Positions 28,112-39,157 of a DNA stretch of 64,000 nt are shown piece after piece. The stretch is from an uncultured Sutterella sp. (GTDB taxonomy: Bacteria; Pseudomonadota; Gammaproteobacteria; Burkholderiales; Burkholderiaceae_F), in contig CASDQM010000047.1 of the NCBI GenBank assembly GCA_949282745.1, positions 372,001-436,000 of the forward strand, written 5' to 3'. The first letter of the stretch is position 1. Every line of letters begins with the position of its first letter. The notes under the pieces were generated by a model, which did not search any database, had not been told where the DNA came from, and worked only from the letters and a program-made list of their open reading frames with translations. A program made the translations under genes and the position numbers.

Positions 28112-28897
28112 ATGCCGCAAACGACGGATTTTGCCGATGCGCTCCGACGGGCGTTGCTTCATGCCGAAATTTCGGTGGAATGCGTCGAAGAGACGGGCAG
28201 CACGAACGACGATCTGAAAGAGCGCATTCGAGAGCGTCCCCTTGCGCATCCGGTTCTGCGAACGAGCGAACGTCAGACCGCGGGACGGGGCACGAGAGGG
28301 AAATCCTGGAAAACGCCCCGCGAGTCCCTGCTTTTCACGCTGGCCCTTCCCTATGCGACGCAGGGTGACGAATGCGTCCGCCTGCCGATCGTCGTCGGCA
28401 TTTCCGTCGCGGAATCCCTGCAGCGCCTCGGCTATCCCGTGGCGCTGAAGTGGCCCAACGATCTGTGGCTCGCCGGCGGGAAAACGGGCGGCATTCTCTT
28501 TGAACAGCTCAACGGATGCGCCGTCATCGGCATCGGCATCAATCTCAACGCGGATCCGGGCGTCACGACGCAGGGCTGGCCGGTGCGTTCGCTTCGCGAT
28601 CGGGGGCCGCTGGTGCAGCGACGTTCCGCCGAAGCGGGCCGCATGCTCGGCGTCATCGTGCAGGATTTGCTCGACGCCCTCGGCGCCTTTCCCAAAACGC
28701 CCGTGCATTGTCTTCCGGCATTGTGGCGGGCGGTGGACGCCTTCTCCAACCGAAGCGTGCGTCTGTGCGCCCCCGACGGGCGCAACGCCGTGCAAGGCGT
28801 CGTCCGCGGCATTACGGAAGAGGGCGCCCTGTGCCTCGAAACCCAGGACGGGATGCGGATATTCCGAAACGGCAGTCTTTGCCCGACAGAACCATGA
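28112..28897 (+). CDS. birA: Biotin--[acetyl-CoA carboxylase] ligase
   Basis: It activates biotin as biotinyl-AMP and attaches it to the carrier protein of acetyl-CoA carboxylase. The 261-residue product has the ligase motifs TGSTNDDL near 30, GRGTRGKSW near 59-67 (the GRGRxGR loop), and KWPNDLWL near 113. There is no N-terminal helix-turn-helix, so it is a monofunctional ligase and not a repressor of biotin genes. It overlaps coaX by four bases (ATGA), the usual birA-coaX pairing in this group. Confidence 0.94.
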   Translation: MPQTTDFADALRRALLHAEISVECVEETGSTNDDLKERIRERPLAHPVLRTSERQTAGRGTRGKSWKTPRESLLFTLALPYATQGDECVRLPIVVGISVAESLQRLGYPVALKWPNDLWLAGGKTGGILFEQLNGCAVIGIGINLNADPGVTTQGWPVRSLRDRGPLVQRRSAEAGRMLGVIVQDLLDALGAFPKTPVHCLPALWRAVDAFSNRSVRLCAPDGRNAVQGVVRGITEEGALCLETQDGMRIFRNGSLCPTEP

Positions 28898-29664
28898 CGA
28901 CTCTTTTGATTGATCTCGGCAACACGGCCCTCAAGTGGACGACGCCCGAAGAGGCGGACACGCCGCACACCGTCGTTCACTACGGAAGCACCCAAGGGAA
29001 GGACGAGCTCTACCGAAACTGGCTTGCCCTGCGGCCGAGCCGCGTCATCGGCTGCACCGTCGCTTCGCCGACGCTCGCGTTTTCCGCGACGAAGTTCTTC
29101 AACGACCACGGCATTCCCTGGGAATGGGTTCGATCCGAGTCCGCGCACGAGGCCGAGGGTTTTACGCTCACCAACGCGTACGAAAGAACGGGTCAGCTCG
29201 GTCCCGACCGCTGGTACGCCGCCATCGGCGCTCTCTCCCTTTTTCGAGGAACACCGCTTCTGGTCGTGCACGCCGGCACCGCCACGACGGTGGACAGCGT
29301 CTTTCAAACGGGCGACGGGGAATACCGCTTCATGGGCGGGCGCATCGCTCCCGGCCCCGCTTTGATGCACAAGGCGCTTCTTTCGGCGATCCCCACGCTC
29401 GACAGCGCCCTGACGGAACACAAGGACTTTCCGCTTTGTTCGTCCGACGCCATTACGACGGGTATCATTGACGCTCAGGTCGGTCTCATCACGCAGGCCT
29501 ATGAAAGCATGTGCGAAGCGGGACAGCGCCCGAAAATCATCCTGGCGGGCGGCTCCTCCCGCTTTCTGGCGCCCCGTCTGAGGGCTCTGCATCCGACGCT
29601 CATCGTTCGGCACAATCTCGTGCTCGGCGGTCTGGCACAAAAGGCTCGGGAATCGAAGAGGTAA
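28894..29664 (+). CDS. coaX: Type III pantothenate kinase
   Basis: CoaX phosphorylates pantothenate in the first step of coenzyme A synthesis and belongs to the ASKHA fold. The 256-residue product has the phosphate-binding LLIDLGNTALKW at the start, GQLGPDRWYAAIGA near 102-115 (the GxDR motif), the second phosphate motif HAGTATTVDSV near 128, and GGRIAPGPALM near 150. The strand-leading Asp of the usual DAGT motif is His here. The start overlaps birA. A SPOR-domain gene follows after five bases. Confidence 0.93.
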   Translation: MTTLLIDLGNTALKWTTPEEADTPHTVVHYGSTQGKDELYRNWLALRPSRVIGCTVASPTLAFSATKFFNDHGIPWEWVRSESAHEAEGFTLTNAYERTGQLGPDRWYAAIGALSLFRGTPLLVVHAGTATTVDSVFQTGDGEYRFMGGRIAPGPALMHKALLSAIPTLDSALTEHKDFPLCSSDAITTGIIDAQVGLITQAYESMCEAGQRPKIILAGGSSRFLAPRLRALHPTLIVRHNLVLGGLAQKARESKR

Positions 29665-29669
29665 GGAAA

Positions 29670-30422
29670 ATGAAGGGTTTTGCTCTGGTTTCGTGGCTCG
29701 CGCTCGCCGGTCTCACCGCCGCGCTGTACCTTTCCCCCGACGAACCGCTTCGCGCCGTCGAGTCCGAAGAGGTCGCCGTGACCCTGCGGAACTTCTCCCT
29801 TCAGCGCCCCGAACTCGTGCAGATGTCGCACGTCACCCCGCAGGCGCCGGCCGTCACGGAAGATGAGCCCGTACCCGCGAACGAAAACGCCGAGAATGCG
29901 GAGGCTCCCCTGCCGCCACAGGCGCAGGCCGCGGCTCTCGAAGAAGCCGCTCCGGAGGAAAGTTGCCGTGTCTGGGGCCCCTGGAGCGAACGGGACCTTC
30001 CGCACCTGCACACGCTGCTCGGTCCGAGGGGACTGGAAAATCACATGCAGATGGTCCGCACTTCGCTTGCGAGCGAATTCGGCGTCTACACGATCGTGGG
30101 ACAGACGCGCGGCGCCGCGGAGCGCCGCTGGAAGGCGCTCGAAAAGAAAGGCGTCACAGGACACGTCGTCACGCACTTTCAGGACGAAGGATGGGGCATT
30201 CTCTTCGGTCGCTTCGGCAACGAAGGAGACGCACAGAAAACCGCCCAGTCGCTCGCCTCGGAGCACGGCGTAAAGCGGCTCAGCATCCTGCAGTTCGGCA
30301 ACCGAAACGAAACGCTCGTCGATCTTCTTTTCCGCAAACTCGACGAGAAAGACATCCGTTGGTTGGAAAAGGAGGCGGCGCGCCACACTGGGACGACCCT
30401 CAGAGCCTGTCCACGCGAATGA
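29670..30422 (+). CDS. SPOR-domain membrane-anchored protein
   Basis: The 250-residue product has an N-terminal hydrophobic helix (about 3-20) that may anchor it in the inner membrane, a long Ala/Glu/Pro-rich linker (about 45-95) and a C-terminal domain (about 96-212) that looks like SPOR, beginning CRVWGPWSERDL and ending RLSILQFG. SPOR domains bind denuded peptidoglycan at the division site. An AAGGA ribosome site precedes ATG 29670. It follows coaX by five bases and is the last gene of birA-coaX-SPOR, an arrangement also seen in other Burkholderiales. Its exact role is unknown. Confidence 0.78.
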   Translation: MKGFALVSWLALAGLTAALYLSPDEPLRAVESEEVAVTLRNFSLQRPELVQMSHVTPQAPAVTEDEPVPANENAENAEAPLPPQAQAAALEEAAPEESCRVWGPWSERDLPHLHTLLGPRGLENHMQMVRTSLASEFGVYTIVGQTRGAAERRWKALEKKGVTGHVVTHFQDEGWGILFGRFGNEGDAQKTAQSLASEHGVKRLSILQFGNRNETLVDLLFRKLDEKDIRWLEKEAARHTGTTLRACPRE

Positions 30423-30441
30423 CGCCTCCGCCTCATACCCT

Positions 30442-30475
30442 GGTCCGCCGGCACGAAACCGACGGACCTTTCCTT
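30442..30475 (+). terminator. Putative terminator after the SPOR gene
   Basis: GGTCCGCCGG and CCGACGGACC pair with one mismatch around CACGAAA, followed by TTTCCTT. It lies between two convergent genes. Confidence 0.55.
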
Positions 30476-30483
30476 ATCGGACG

Positions 30484-31164
30484 TCAGTTGGCGTCCGTTT
30501 TCGTTTGAGCGTTGTTGAGATTCTTCAGACGCTCGCGAATGTACTCTTCGGATTCGATGTTGAAGACGGTCACCACCATCTGAACGCCGGAAACGCCCGC
30601 CGCCACGTTGGCCGCACGCCGGGCTTCCTCACGGGTGACGATCCCCATCAGGTAGACGATGCCGCGGTCCACGGTGACCTTCATCTGATTGAGCTGGACC
30701 TCTTCCGTCCCGAAGAGCGCGGTGCGCACCTTGGTGGCGAGCATCGAGTCGGAGAGTCTCGTGGAAAGGGAGGTCGGATCCATCACGGCGAGCTCGTTGA
30801 CCACGGCCGTCACGTCCTGGCTGCGGCTCGCAATCTGCTCGGCCGTCTTGCGGGCTTCTTCCGTCTTCACCTCCCCGGTGAGAAGGACCTTCCCCTCGTA
30901 ACTCGTCGCCGTAATGTGGTGGTTCTTTTCGCCGAGGACGCGGTTGATTTCATACACCACTCGGGACTCGAGCACCTGGTCGTTCACGATCGTCCCGGCC
31001 GAACGGCGGTCGGTCATGACGGAGGCCGTCCCGATGGCGGCACCGCCCACGACGATCGGCGCCAACACGCACCCCTGGAGCAAAGCTGCGGAGCCGAGCA
31101 CGACCGCCATCAAAGAGAGACGCCCCTTTAAAAGAGAACAAAAATGTTGTTTATTTTGGTGCAT
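30484..31164 (-). CDS. dolP: BON-domain lipoprotein (DolP-like)
   Basis: The 226-residue product has a lipoprotein signal (basic start, hydrophobic run and lipobox LLQGC, Cys32) and two BON domains (about 62-125 and 140-208), as in DolP/YraP, an outer-membrane lipoprotein that supports envelope integrity. The GGAAIGTASVMTDRRSAGTIVNDQ segment after the lipid Cys is typical of the family. I kept ATG 31164 because the shorter start at 31110 would lack the basic n-region. It reads away from the origin-like region, whose first DnaA box is some 35 bases upstream. Confidence 0.88.
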   Translation of the reverse strand: MHQNKQHFCSLLKGRLSLMAVVLGSAALLQGCVLAPIVVGGAAIGTASVMTDRRSAGTIVNDQVLESRVVYEINRVLGEKNHHITATSYEGKVLLTGEVKTEEARKTAEQIASRSQDVTAVVNELAVMDPTSLSTRLSDSMLATKVRTALFGTEEVQLNQMKVTVDRGIVYLMGIVTREEARRAANVAAGVSGVQMVVTVFNIESEEYIRERLKNLNNAQTKTDAN

Positions 31165-31610
31165 AACTGTGTTGAAATTTCAAAAGCAAACTTTCTTGTT
31201 TGTGGATAACTGCGGCGCGAACGCATTTCGAGCAAAAGTTGTTCTTTGTGCTCAACAAGCAATCCACCCTCTTTCCTCAGGCTTGTCCACGTGCTTTTCC
31301 CAACCCGAAAGAGTTTTGAAAACATAGGGTTGAGCGGGTTTTCCACAAAAACACGTCCGCCTGTCTACTACTTACTACTATTATTAAAAAATCAATAATA
31401 GTATCTATTGTATGGATAAGTGGAGGATGGAAGGGAAGGAAAGCGCCCGGAGTGGATAACGAAGAGCAAGAAACGAAAAATTTGGGAAGCAAAGAGAGAA
31501 TTTCCGGAGGAAAACGGTCGGTGCACAACCTGTTGACAGACTGTTGGCAAGTTTATGCGCGGGAAAATTTCTCGTCGCATAATAGCTGTACTATCAACAG
31601 GTTATGTTGT
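31165..31610. other. Candidate oriC (DnaA boxes, DnaA-trio-like repeats, AT-rich element)
   Basis: This 446-base gap has no gene and is far more AT-rich than its surroundings. DnaA boxes are TGTGGATAA at 31201 (perfect), TTTTCCACA at 31339, TATGGATAA at 31411 and AGTGGATAA at 31451 (one mismatch each). After the 31339 box come a GC-rich spacer and a CTA/TTA triplet series at 31365-31385, like the DnaA-trio of B. subtilis oriC. That series runs into a perfect 10-bp inverted repeat, TACTATTATT (31376-31385) with AATAATAGTA (31394-31403). The order box, GC-rich, trios, AT-rich is the known basal unwinding arrangement. It lies downstream of the dnaA-dnaN-gyrB-nucleotidase unit rather than next to dnaA. 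Confidence 0.7.
31376..31403. repeat. Perfect AT-rich inverted repeat in the candidate oriC
   Basis: Ten-base arms TACTATTATT and AATAATAGTA flank an AAAAAATC centre. The left arm overlaps the triplet series, so it is a plausible melting site. Confidence 0.75.
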
Positions 31611-32561
31611 TTATTCCGCTTTAACCTCGTTGTGAATGCCGAAGGGAATCAACACGCTCGGAACCACCGACGCCGTATCTTCGAGATGGCGCAGCTGATC
31701 GTCAAAGAAGATGTGCGGCCGTATGGCTTCGAGCACGGGACGCTTGTTCAGACCGTCGAGCAAAACGAGTTCGGCCGCGCTCATGCCGAAGGTCTTGAGC
31801 GTCTTGATGAGGCGCTCTTCGCTCGGCGCGCCGCGCGACGTGACGATTGAAATCCGCAGGGCCGGATGGAAGTAAGGGTCGTCTCGTCCGTGCAGATCGT
31901 AGTCAAGCCGCTGCAGGGAGGAAAGTTTCTCGAAGAGGCCGCGCAGCGGACCCGCCTGGTGGGGGCGTTCGGCGTTGTGCTCCTCCCATTCGTGAAACGC
32001 GGCGAGGCCTCCCTGTTGGAAGGCGCGCTCGCTTTCGTCGCCGGCGATCACGCCGTCGAAGTCAAAGGCGATGCGAAGCGAAGAGTCGGTGTCGTCTTCG
32101 ATCTCCTTGTGTCCGGGCAAAACCAGACCTGCGGGCAGTCCCGCCTCGATCGCCCTTTTCACGTTCTCGCGGTTTGCGCTCAGAAAGAGCGACACATTGA
32201 AGGGACGGATGTAGGGGAAGGTGGAGTGTCCCGAAGTGAAGGCGCCCGCCAGGATGGGAAGTTCGTAGTGTCGGCAGGAGTAAAAGAAGCGCTGCGCCGT
32301 TTCCGGGGAATTCCGTGAAAGAACGACGACGCGCAGGGGACGGTACGGAGCGAAGCGCTCGTTGAGGGAGAGAAGGCGGCGCACGAAGGGAAAGGCGACG
32401 CCGGGCTTGAGCACGTCCTTCTTGTGCGCGAGCTGAAAGTCGCGGAAGGCGCTGTAGCCCTTTTCTTCAAAGAGACGGTGCTCTTCCTCGAGGTCGAACA
32501 AGGCCCGGGAGGAAATCGCCACGACGAGTTCGTCCGGAGTTTTTTCAACGCCTTCCTGCAT
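31611..32561 (-). CDS. 5'-nucleotidase (PF06189-type)
   Basis: The 316-residue product matches the cytosolic 5'-nucleotidase family that includes vertebrate NT5C1-like enzymes, which dephosphorylate nucleoside monophosphates. It starts PDELVVAISSRALFDLEEE, has LRVVVLSRNSPETAQR near 75-90, the HAD-like IAFDFDGVIAGDESE near 160-175 with nucleophile Asp, and the late PHIFFDDQLRHLE segment. It is the fourth gene of the dnaA-dnaN-gyrB unit, 57 bases after gyrB, and ends at the candidate oriC. Its ribosome site lies inside a hairpin, so translation may be regulated. Confidence 0.85.
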   Translation of the reverse strand: MQEGVEKTPDELVVAISSRALFDLEEEHRLFEEKGYSAFRDFQLAHKKDVLKPGVAFPFVRRLLSLNERFAPYRPLRVVVLSRNSPETAQRFFYSCRHYELPILAGAFTSGHSTFPYIRPFNVSLFLSANRENVKRAIEAGLPAGLVLPGHKEIEDDTDSSLRIAFDFDGVIAGDESERAFQQGGLAAFHEWEEHNAERPHQAGPLRGLFEKLSSLQRLDYDLHGRDDPYFHPALRISIVTSRGAPSEERLIKTLKTFGMSAAELVLLDGLNKRPVLEAIRPHIFFDDQLRHLEDTASVVPSVLIPFGIHNEVKAE

Positions 32562-32568
32562 ACGGTTG

Positions 32569-32603
32569 CCCTCTTTGAAAAGAGGGAACGGTCGACCGAC
32601 CGT
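32569..32603 (-). promoter_or_regulatory. Tandem hairpins in the gyrB-nucleotidase gap, hiding a ribosome site
   Basis: On the minus strand one hairpin pairs ACGGTCG with CGACCGT (32603-32588). The next pairs CCCTCTT with AAGAGGG (32586-32569). The 3' arm AGAGGG is the likely ribosome site, seven bases before the nucleotidase ATG, so it would be sequestered. Confidence 0.5.
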
Positions 32604-32618
32604 CCCCTCCTTTTTTCC

Positions 32619-36304
<3,686 letters not shown>

Positions 36305-36340
36305 GGCAAATTTTCCAGTGAATACCGTGAGGACGGTCCG

Positions 36341-37696
36341 TTAACCGATGATGATTTGTTTGAGAACGTGAAGCTCGTGATTGAGATCGGCGTCCGTTTT
36401 GCGTTCCTGAGCGATCTTGCGCACGGCGTGCATGACGGTCGTGTGGTCGCGGCCGCCGAAGTTCGCGCCGATTTCCGGGAGACTGTGCTGCGTCAATTCC
36501 TTGGCGAGGTACATGGCGATCTGACGGGGCAGAGCGATGTTCCTCGGACGACGCTTGGAAAACATATCGGCAACCTTGATCTTGTAGTAGTCGGCGACGG
36601 TCTTTTGAATGTTTTCGATCGTAACGGAATTGTTGTTGACGCTGAACTGATCGCGCAGCACGCGCTTGGCCACGTCGATCGTGATGACCTTGCCGAGCGA
36701 CGGCTGGAACTGCTGGAAGGCGATGACCTGCTGCAGGGCGCCTTCGAGTTCACGAACGTTGGACTTCAGGCGCTTGGCGATGAAGGTCGCCACCTCCTCG
36801 GGAAGGTCGATGTTGAAGGCCTTGGCCTTGTTGAGGAGAATGGCGATGCGCATCTCGAATTCCGGCGGTTCGATCGCCACCGTGAGGCCTTGCGTCAGAC
36901 GGGAAATGAGTCGCGGCGCAATGTCCTTGAGCCCCTTCGTGTACGTATCTGACGTGAGGACGAGCTGCTTGCTGTGCGGCACGAGCGCTTCGAAGGTGCG
37001 GAAAAACTGCGCCTGCGAGCCCTTGGCGCCCGAGAAGGACTGCACGTCGTCGATCAGGAGAAGGTCGAGCGTGCGGTAGCGTTCGTCGAACTGCTGCAGG
37101 GCCTTCTGACTGTTGGTCGCGCCCGATTCGCGCGTCGCGGCCGCAAATTCGTTGATGAAGTCCTGCGCGGAAACGCAGCGGACCTTGGCCTTTGGGTGAA
37201 GGTCGAGATAGCGGTGCCCGATGGCCTGCATGAGGTGGGTCTTCCCCAGACCGACGCCCCCGTAGATGTAGAGGGGGTTGTATTGTCCGCCCGCGGAGGT
37301 GGCGACGTGTTCCGCCGCGGCGACGGCCAGCTGATTGGCGTTGCCGTGAACGTAATTCTCAAAGGTGAGGCCGGGCAGAAGACCGGTCTTCTCGAGGCGC
37401 TCTTCATCCGACGAACGCTTGTCGCTCGCCGCGGCTTCGGGTTCCGCCGCGGAGGCGCCGTTGGAGATGATCTCCACGGAGAAGGGTTTGATGCCAAGCT
37501 GTCCCCGCCCGAGCTGCTCGATGACGGTGCGGTAGGTTTGGCGAAGCGTATTGACCTTGGCCGAAGGGGCGGCCAGGGTCAGTTCCCCCGTTTTTTCGTT
37601 CCACTGAACGGGCTTGATCGGCTGGAACCAAATCTCAAAGGCCTGCGGAAATAGGGTGTTGAGTTCCTGAAGCAGCTTTTGCCAAAGTTCGAGCAT
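36341..37696 (-). CDS. dnaA: Chromosomal replication initiator DnaA
   Basis: DnaA binds the boxes at oriC and opens the duplex. The 451-residue product has the N-terminal DnaB-interaction domain I (about 1-85), a variable linker with Glu/Ala (about 90-115), the AAA+ domain with Walker A GGVGLGKTHLMQ near 145 and Walker B LLLIDDVQS, and domain IV with the DNA-binding signature GGRDHTTVMHAVRKI near 420. It leads the dnaA-dnaN-gyrB-nucleotidase unit. Its promoter -35 is covered by a perfect DnaA box, so self-repression is likely. Confidence 0.98.
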   Translation of the reverse strand: MLELWQKLLQELNTLFPQAFEIWFQPIKPVQWNEKTGELTLAAPSAKVNTLRQTYRTVIEQLGRGQLGIKPFSVEIISNGASAAEPEAAASDKRSSDEERLEKTGLLPGLTFENYVHGNANQLAVAAAEHVATSAGGQYNPLYIYGGVGLGKTHLMQAIGHRYLDLHPKAKVRCVSAQDFINEFAAATRESGATNSQKALQQFDERYRTLDLLLIDDVQSFSGAKGSQAQFFRTFEALVPHSKQLVLTSDTYTKGLKDIAPRLISRLTQGLTVAIEPPEFEMRIAILLNKAKAFNIDLPEEVATFIAKRLKSNVRELEGALQQVIAFQQFQPSLGKVITIDVAKRVLRDQFSVNNNSVTIENIQKTVADYYKIKVADMFSKRRPRNIALPRQIAMYLAKELTQHSLPEIGANFGGRDHTTVMHAVRKIAQERKTDADLNHELHVLKQIIIG

Positions 37697-37795
37697 GATA
37701 GAGGTGTTGAGGGTAAGGGGGCTTGAATAGAGCTCTGGGAACCGATCCGCCGCGTCATGCGGGGGAGGTTCTGATTAACGGAAAGAGAACTTCCT

Positions 37796-37826
37796 ATTGT
37801 ACATGAACTGCACAGATTTATCCACA
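37796..37826 (-). promoter_or_regulatory. dnaA promoter overlapped by a DnaA box
   Basis: On the minus strand a -35 TGGATA (37824-37819), a 17-base spacer and a -10 TACAAT (37801-37796) point at dnaA, about 100 bases away. The perfect DnaA box at 37818-37826 covers the -35, which suits autorepression. Confidence 0.6.
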
Positions 37827-38013
37827 AGTGCTGTCTGGCAACTTTAATTCTTGAAATAGGCGTTAAAACCGAAGTAAGTATTAACAAACTTTTTGTTATG
37901 CACAAGAAAACACAAAATCATGAAGGACTGAAAAAGGTCTTTACTACATCTAGTGTCGAGGAGGCGGGCGGAACGACATCCTGTGTGTACGCAAAGAAAA
38001 GTGTCGAAGGAGA

Positions 38014-38043
38014 TTGACAAATGCCTTGTTTTTAGGTTCTAAT
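38014..38043 (+). promoter_or_regulatory. rpmH promoter
   Basis: A consensus -35 TTGACA (38014-38019), an 18-base spacer and a -10-like TCTAAT (38038-38043) lie about 190 bases before rpmH. This should be a strong sigma70 promoter. Confidence 0.65.
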
Positions 38044-38129
38044 AACAAGCTTTTCGCGGGATCTGCGTTGTCGACGCTTGATCCTTTTGACGAAACCGCA
38101 CAAGAATGTGATTTCGGGGAGCATTTCCC

Positions 38130-38201
38130 GGTGCGACGAACGCACCAGAAGGAGACCCCGTCCATGAACAACGTCTCTCTCGGATAACGCTGCCTCGGCA
38201 G
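38130..38201 (+). other. rpmH leader with hairpins and a 7-codon reading frame
   Basis: A 6-bp hairpin (GGTGCG, loop ACGAA, CGCACC; 38130-38146) is followed by AAGGAG and, nine bases later, ATG starting a short frame MNNVSLG ending TAA (38164-38187). A CTGCC/GGCAG hairpin (38190-38201) comes next. The ribosome site suggests a leader peptide, but its size makes this uncertain. Confidence 0.35.
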
Positions 38202-38234
38202 GTTCTCCGAACTCTGCTAATTGAGGTTACTAGA

Positions 38235-38375
38235 ATGGCTACGAAACGTACTTACCAGCCCTCCAAGGTCAAGCGTGCCCGTACGCACGGCTTCCTTGTC
38301 CGCAGCCGCACGAAGGGCGGCCGCCGCGTCCTTGCCCGCCGTCGCGCCAAGGGCCGTCACACGCTCGCTCTCTGA
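38235..38375 (+). CDS. rpmH: 50S ribosomal protein L34
   Basis: The 46-residue product is the small basic L34 protein of the large ribosomal subunit. It starts [20 protein letters not shown] and continues with the usual [17 protein letters not shown]; about a third of residues are Arg or Lys. A GAGG site precedes the ATG. It heads the conserved rpmH-rnpA-yidD-yidC cluster and is divergent from dnaA across the regulatory region, the classical bacterial origin neighbourhood. Confidence 0.97.
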   Translation: MATKRTYQPSKVKRARTHGFLVRSRTKGGRRVLARRRAKGRHTLAL

Positions 38376-38427
38376 TTCTCGTCCGAGACGCCGTGCACGG
38401 CGTTGAACGGCCGTGTAGAGACGAACC

Positions 38428-38871
38428 GTGGCAACGTATGGCTTTTCCCGAAACCTCCGTTTGATTCGAACGGAGGATTTTGGCGTTTTGCTGAAAACGA
38501 GAAACGAACGGACGTTTTTCGCGCGGAGCCGCTATTTTTCTCTCCAGGCCATGTGCACGGAGGTGCCCGAGCGCTTGCGTTTCGGCATCACCGTGGGCAA
38601 AAGGAACGCTCCCCGTTCCGTCGACCGTGCACTGATCAAGCGAATTTTGCGGGAAGCCGCAAGACACCAAGCTCCGAACCTGCTTCCGTTGTTGCGTGAA
38701 GCGGGGTCGGGGCTTGACGTATCTTTACGACTAAAGGAACCGCTCCACCGAATCGCCGGCTTCGACGCGGGCGTGACGGCTCTGAAAAAGGCTCTCCACG
38801 AGGACGCGAACCTCCTGATGAAGGATTTGTCGCGTCGTTCGGCCGGAAAGCTGAGGAGCCTTCAGCCGTGA
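38428..38871 (+). CDS. rnpA: Ribonuclease P protein component (altered RNR motif)
   Basis: RnpA is the protein subunit of RNase P, which matures tRNA 5' ends. The 147-residue product starts at GTG 38428 ([18 protein letters not shown]). The central helix is [17 protein letters not shown]. Aligned with E. coli, the RNR signature (Arg-Asn-Arg before I-K-R) is Arg-Ala-Leu here, while the following IKR and RE are kept. The rest, including [10 protein letters not shown], is well conserved. It lies 52 bases after rpmH and its stop overlaps the yidD GTG start. Confidence 0.9.
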   Translation: MATYGFSRNLRLIRTEDFGVLLKTRNERTFFARSRYFSLQAMCTEVPERLRFGITVGKRNAPRSVDRALIKRILREAARHQAPNLLPLLREAGSGLDVSLRLKEPLHRIAGFDAGVTALKKALHEDANLLMKDLSRRSAGKLRSLQP

Positions 38872-39149
38872 AACGGGTGCTTCTGGCCTTGATCCGCCTC
38901 TATCAGCTGACGCTTTCTCCCTGGTTCGGGAGAAGCTGCCGTTTCGTGCCGACCTGTTCGGCCTACGGCATGGAGGCGATCGAGCGCCACGGCGCATTGC
39001 GCGGCGGATACATGACGTTCGTGCGCATTTGCCGATGCCACCCCTTCGGCGGGAGCGGATACGATCCGGTTCCGACTCGCTTTTCTTGGTGCTGCTGGCG
39101 TCATACGGACCAAGACGTCGGCACGAACGAATTCAACCACAAAGCGTAA
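38868..39149 (+). CDS. yidD: Membrane protein insertion efficiency factor YidD
   Basis: YidD is a small membrane-associated protein that helps YidC-dependent insertion. The 93-residue product has an amphipathic start ([18 protein letters not shown]) and the family Cys pattern: [19 protein letters not shown], then [17 protein letters not shown]. The GTG start overlaps the rnpA stop. A short Cys/Trp-rich and polar tail follows the core. Position between rnpA and yidC is diagnostic. Confidence 0.93.
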   Translation: MKRVLLALIRLYQLTLSPWFGRSCRFVPTCSAYGMEAIERHGALRGGYMTFVRICRCHPFGGSGYDPVPTRFSWCCWRHTDQDVGTNEFNHKA

Positions 39150-39157
39150 CGAGTTCT

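Larger units (their letters stand above)
37697..38234. promoter_or_regulatory. dnaA/rpmH divergent region with DnaA boxes
   Basis: No convincing full gene lies in these 538 bases. A perfect DnaA box TTATCCACA is at 37818-37826 and TTATGCACA (one mismatch) at 37896-37904. An AGTGTCGA direct repeat occurs at 37952 and 38000. A short TTACTACATCTA series at 37941-37952 faintly resembles DnaA-trios. The region holds the dnaA and rpmH promoters and may be a second, dnaA-proximal part of the origin. Confidence 0.6.

Noticed and set aside
31283-31300. CACGTG core in the candidate oriC as a parS site
   Set aside because: The flanks match the parS consensus poorly (about two of ten bases).
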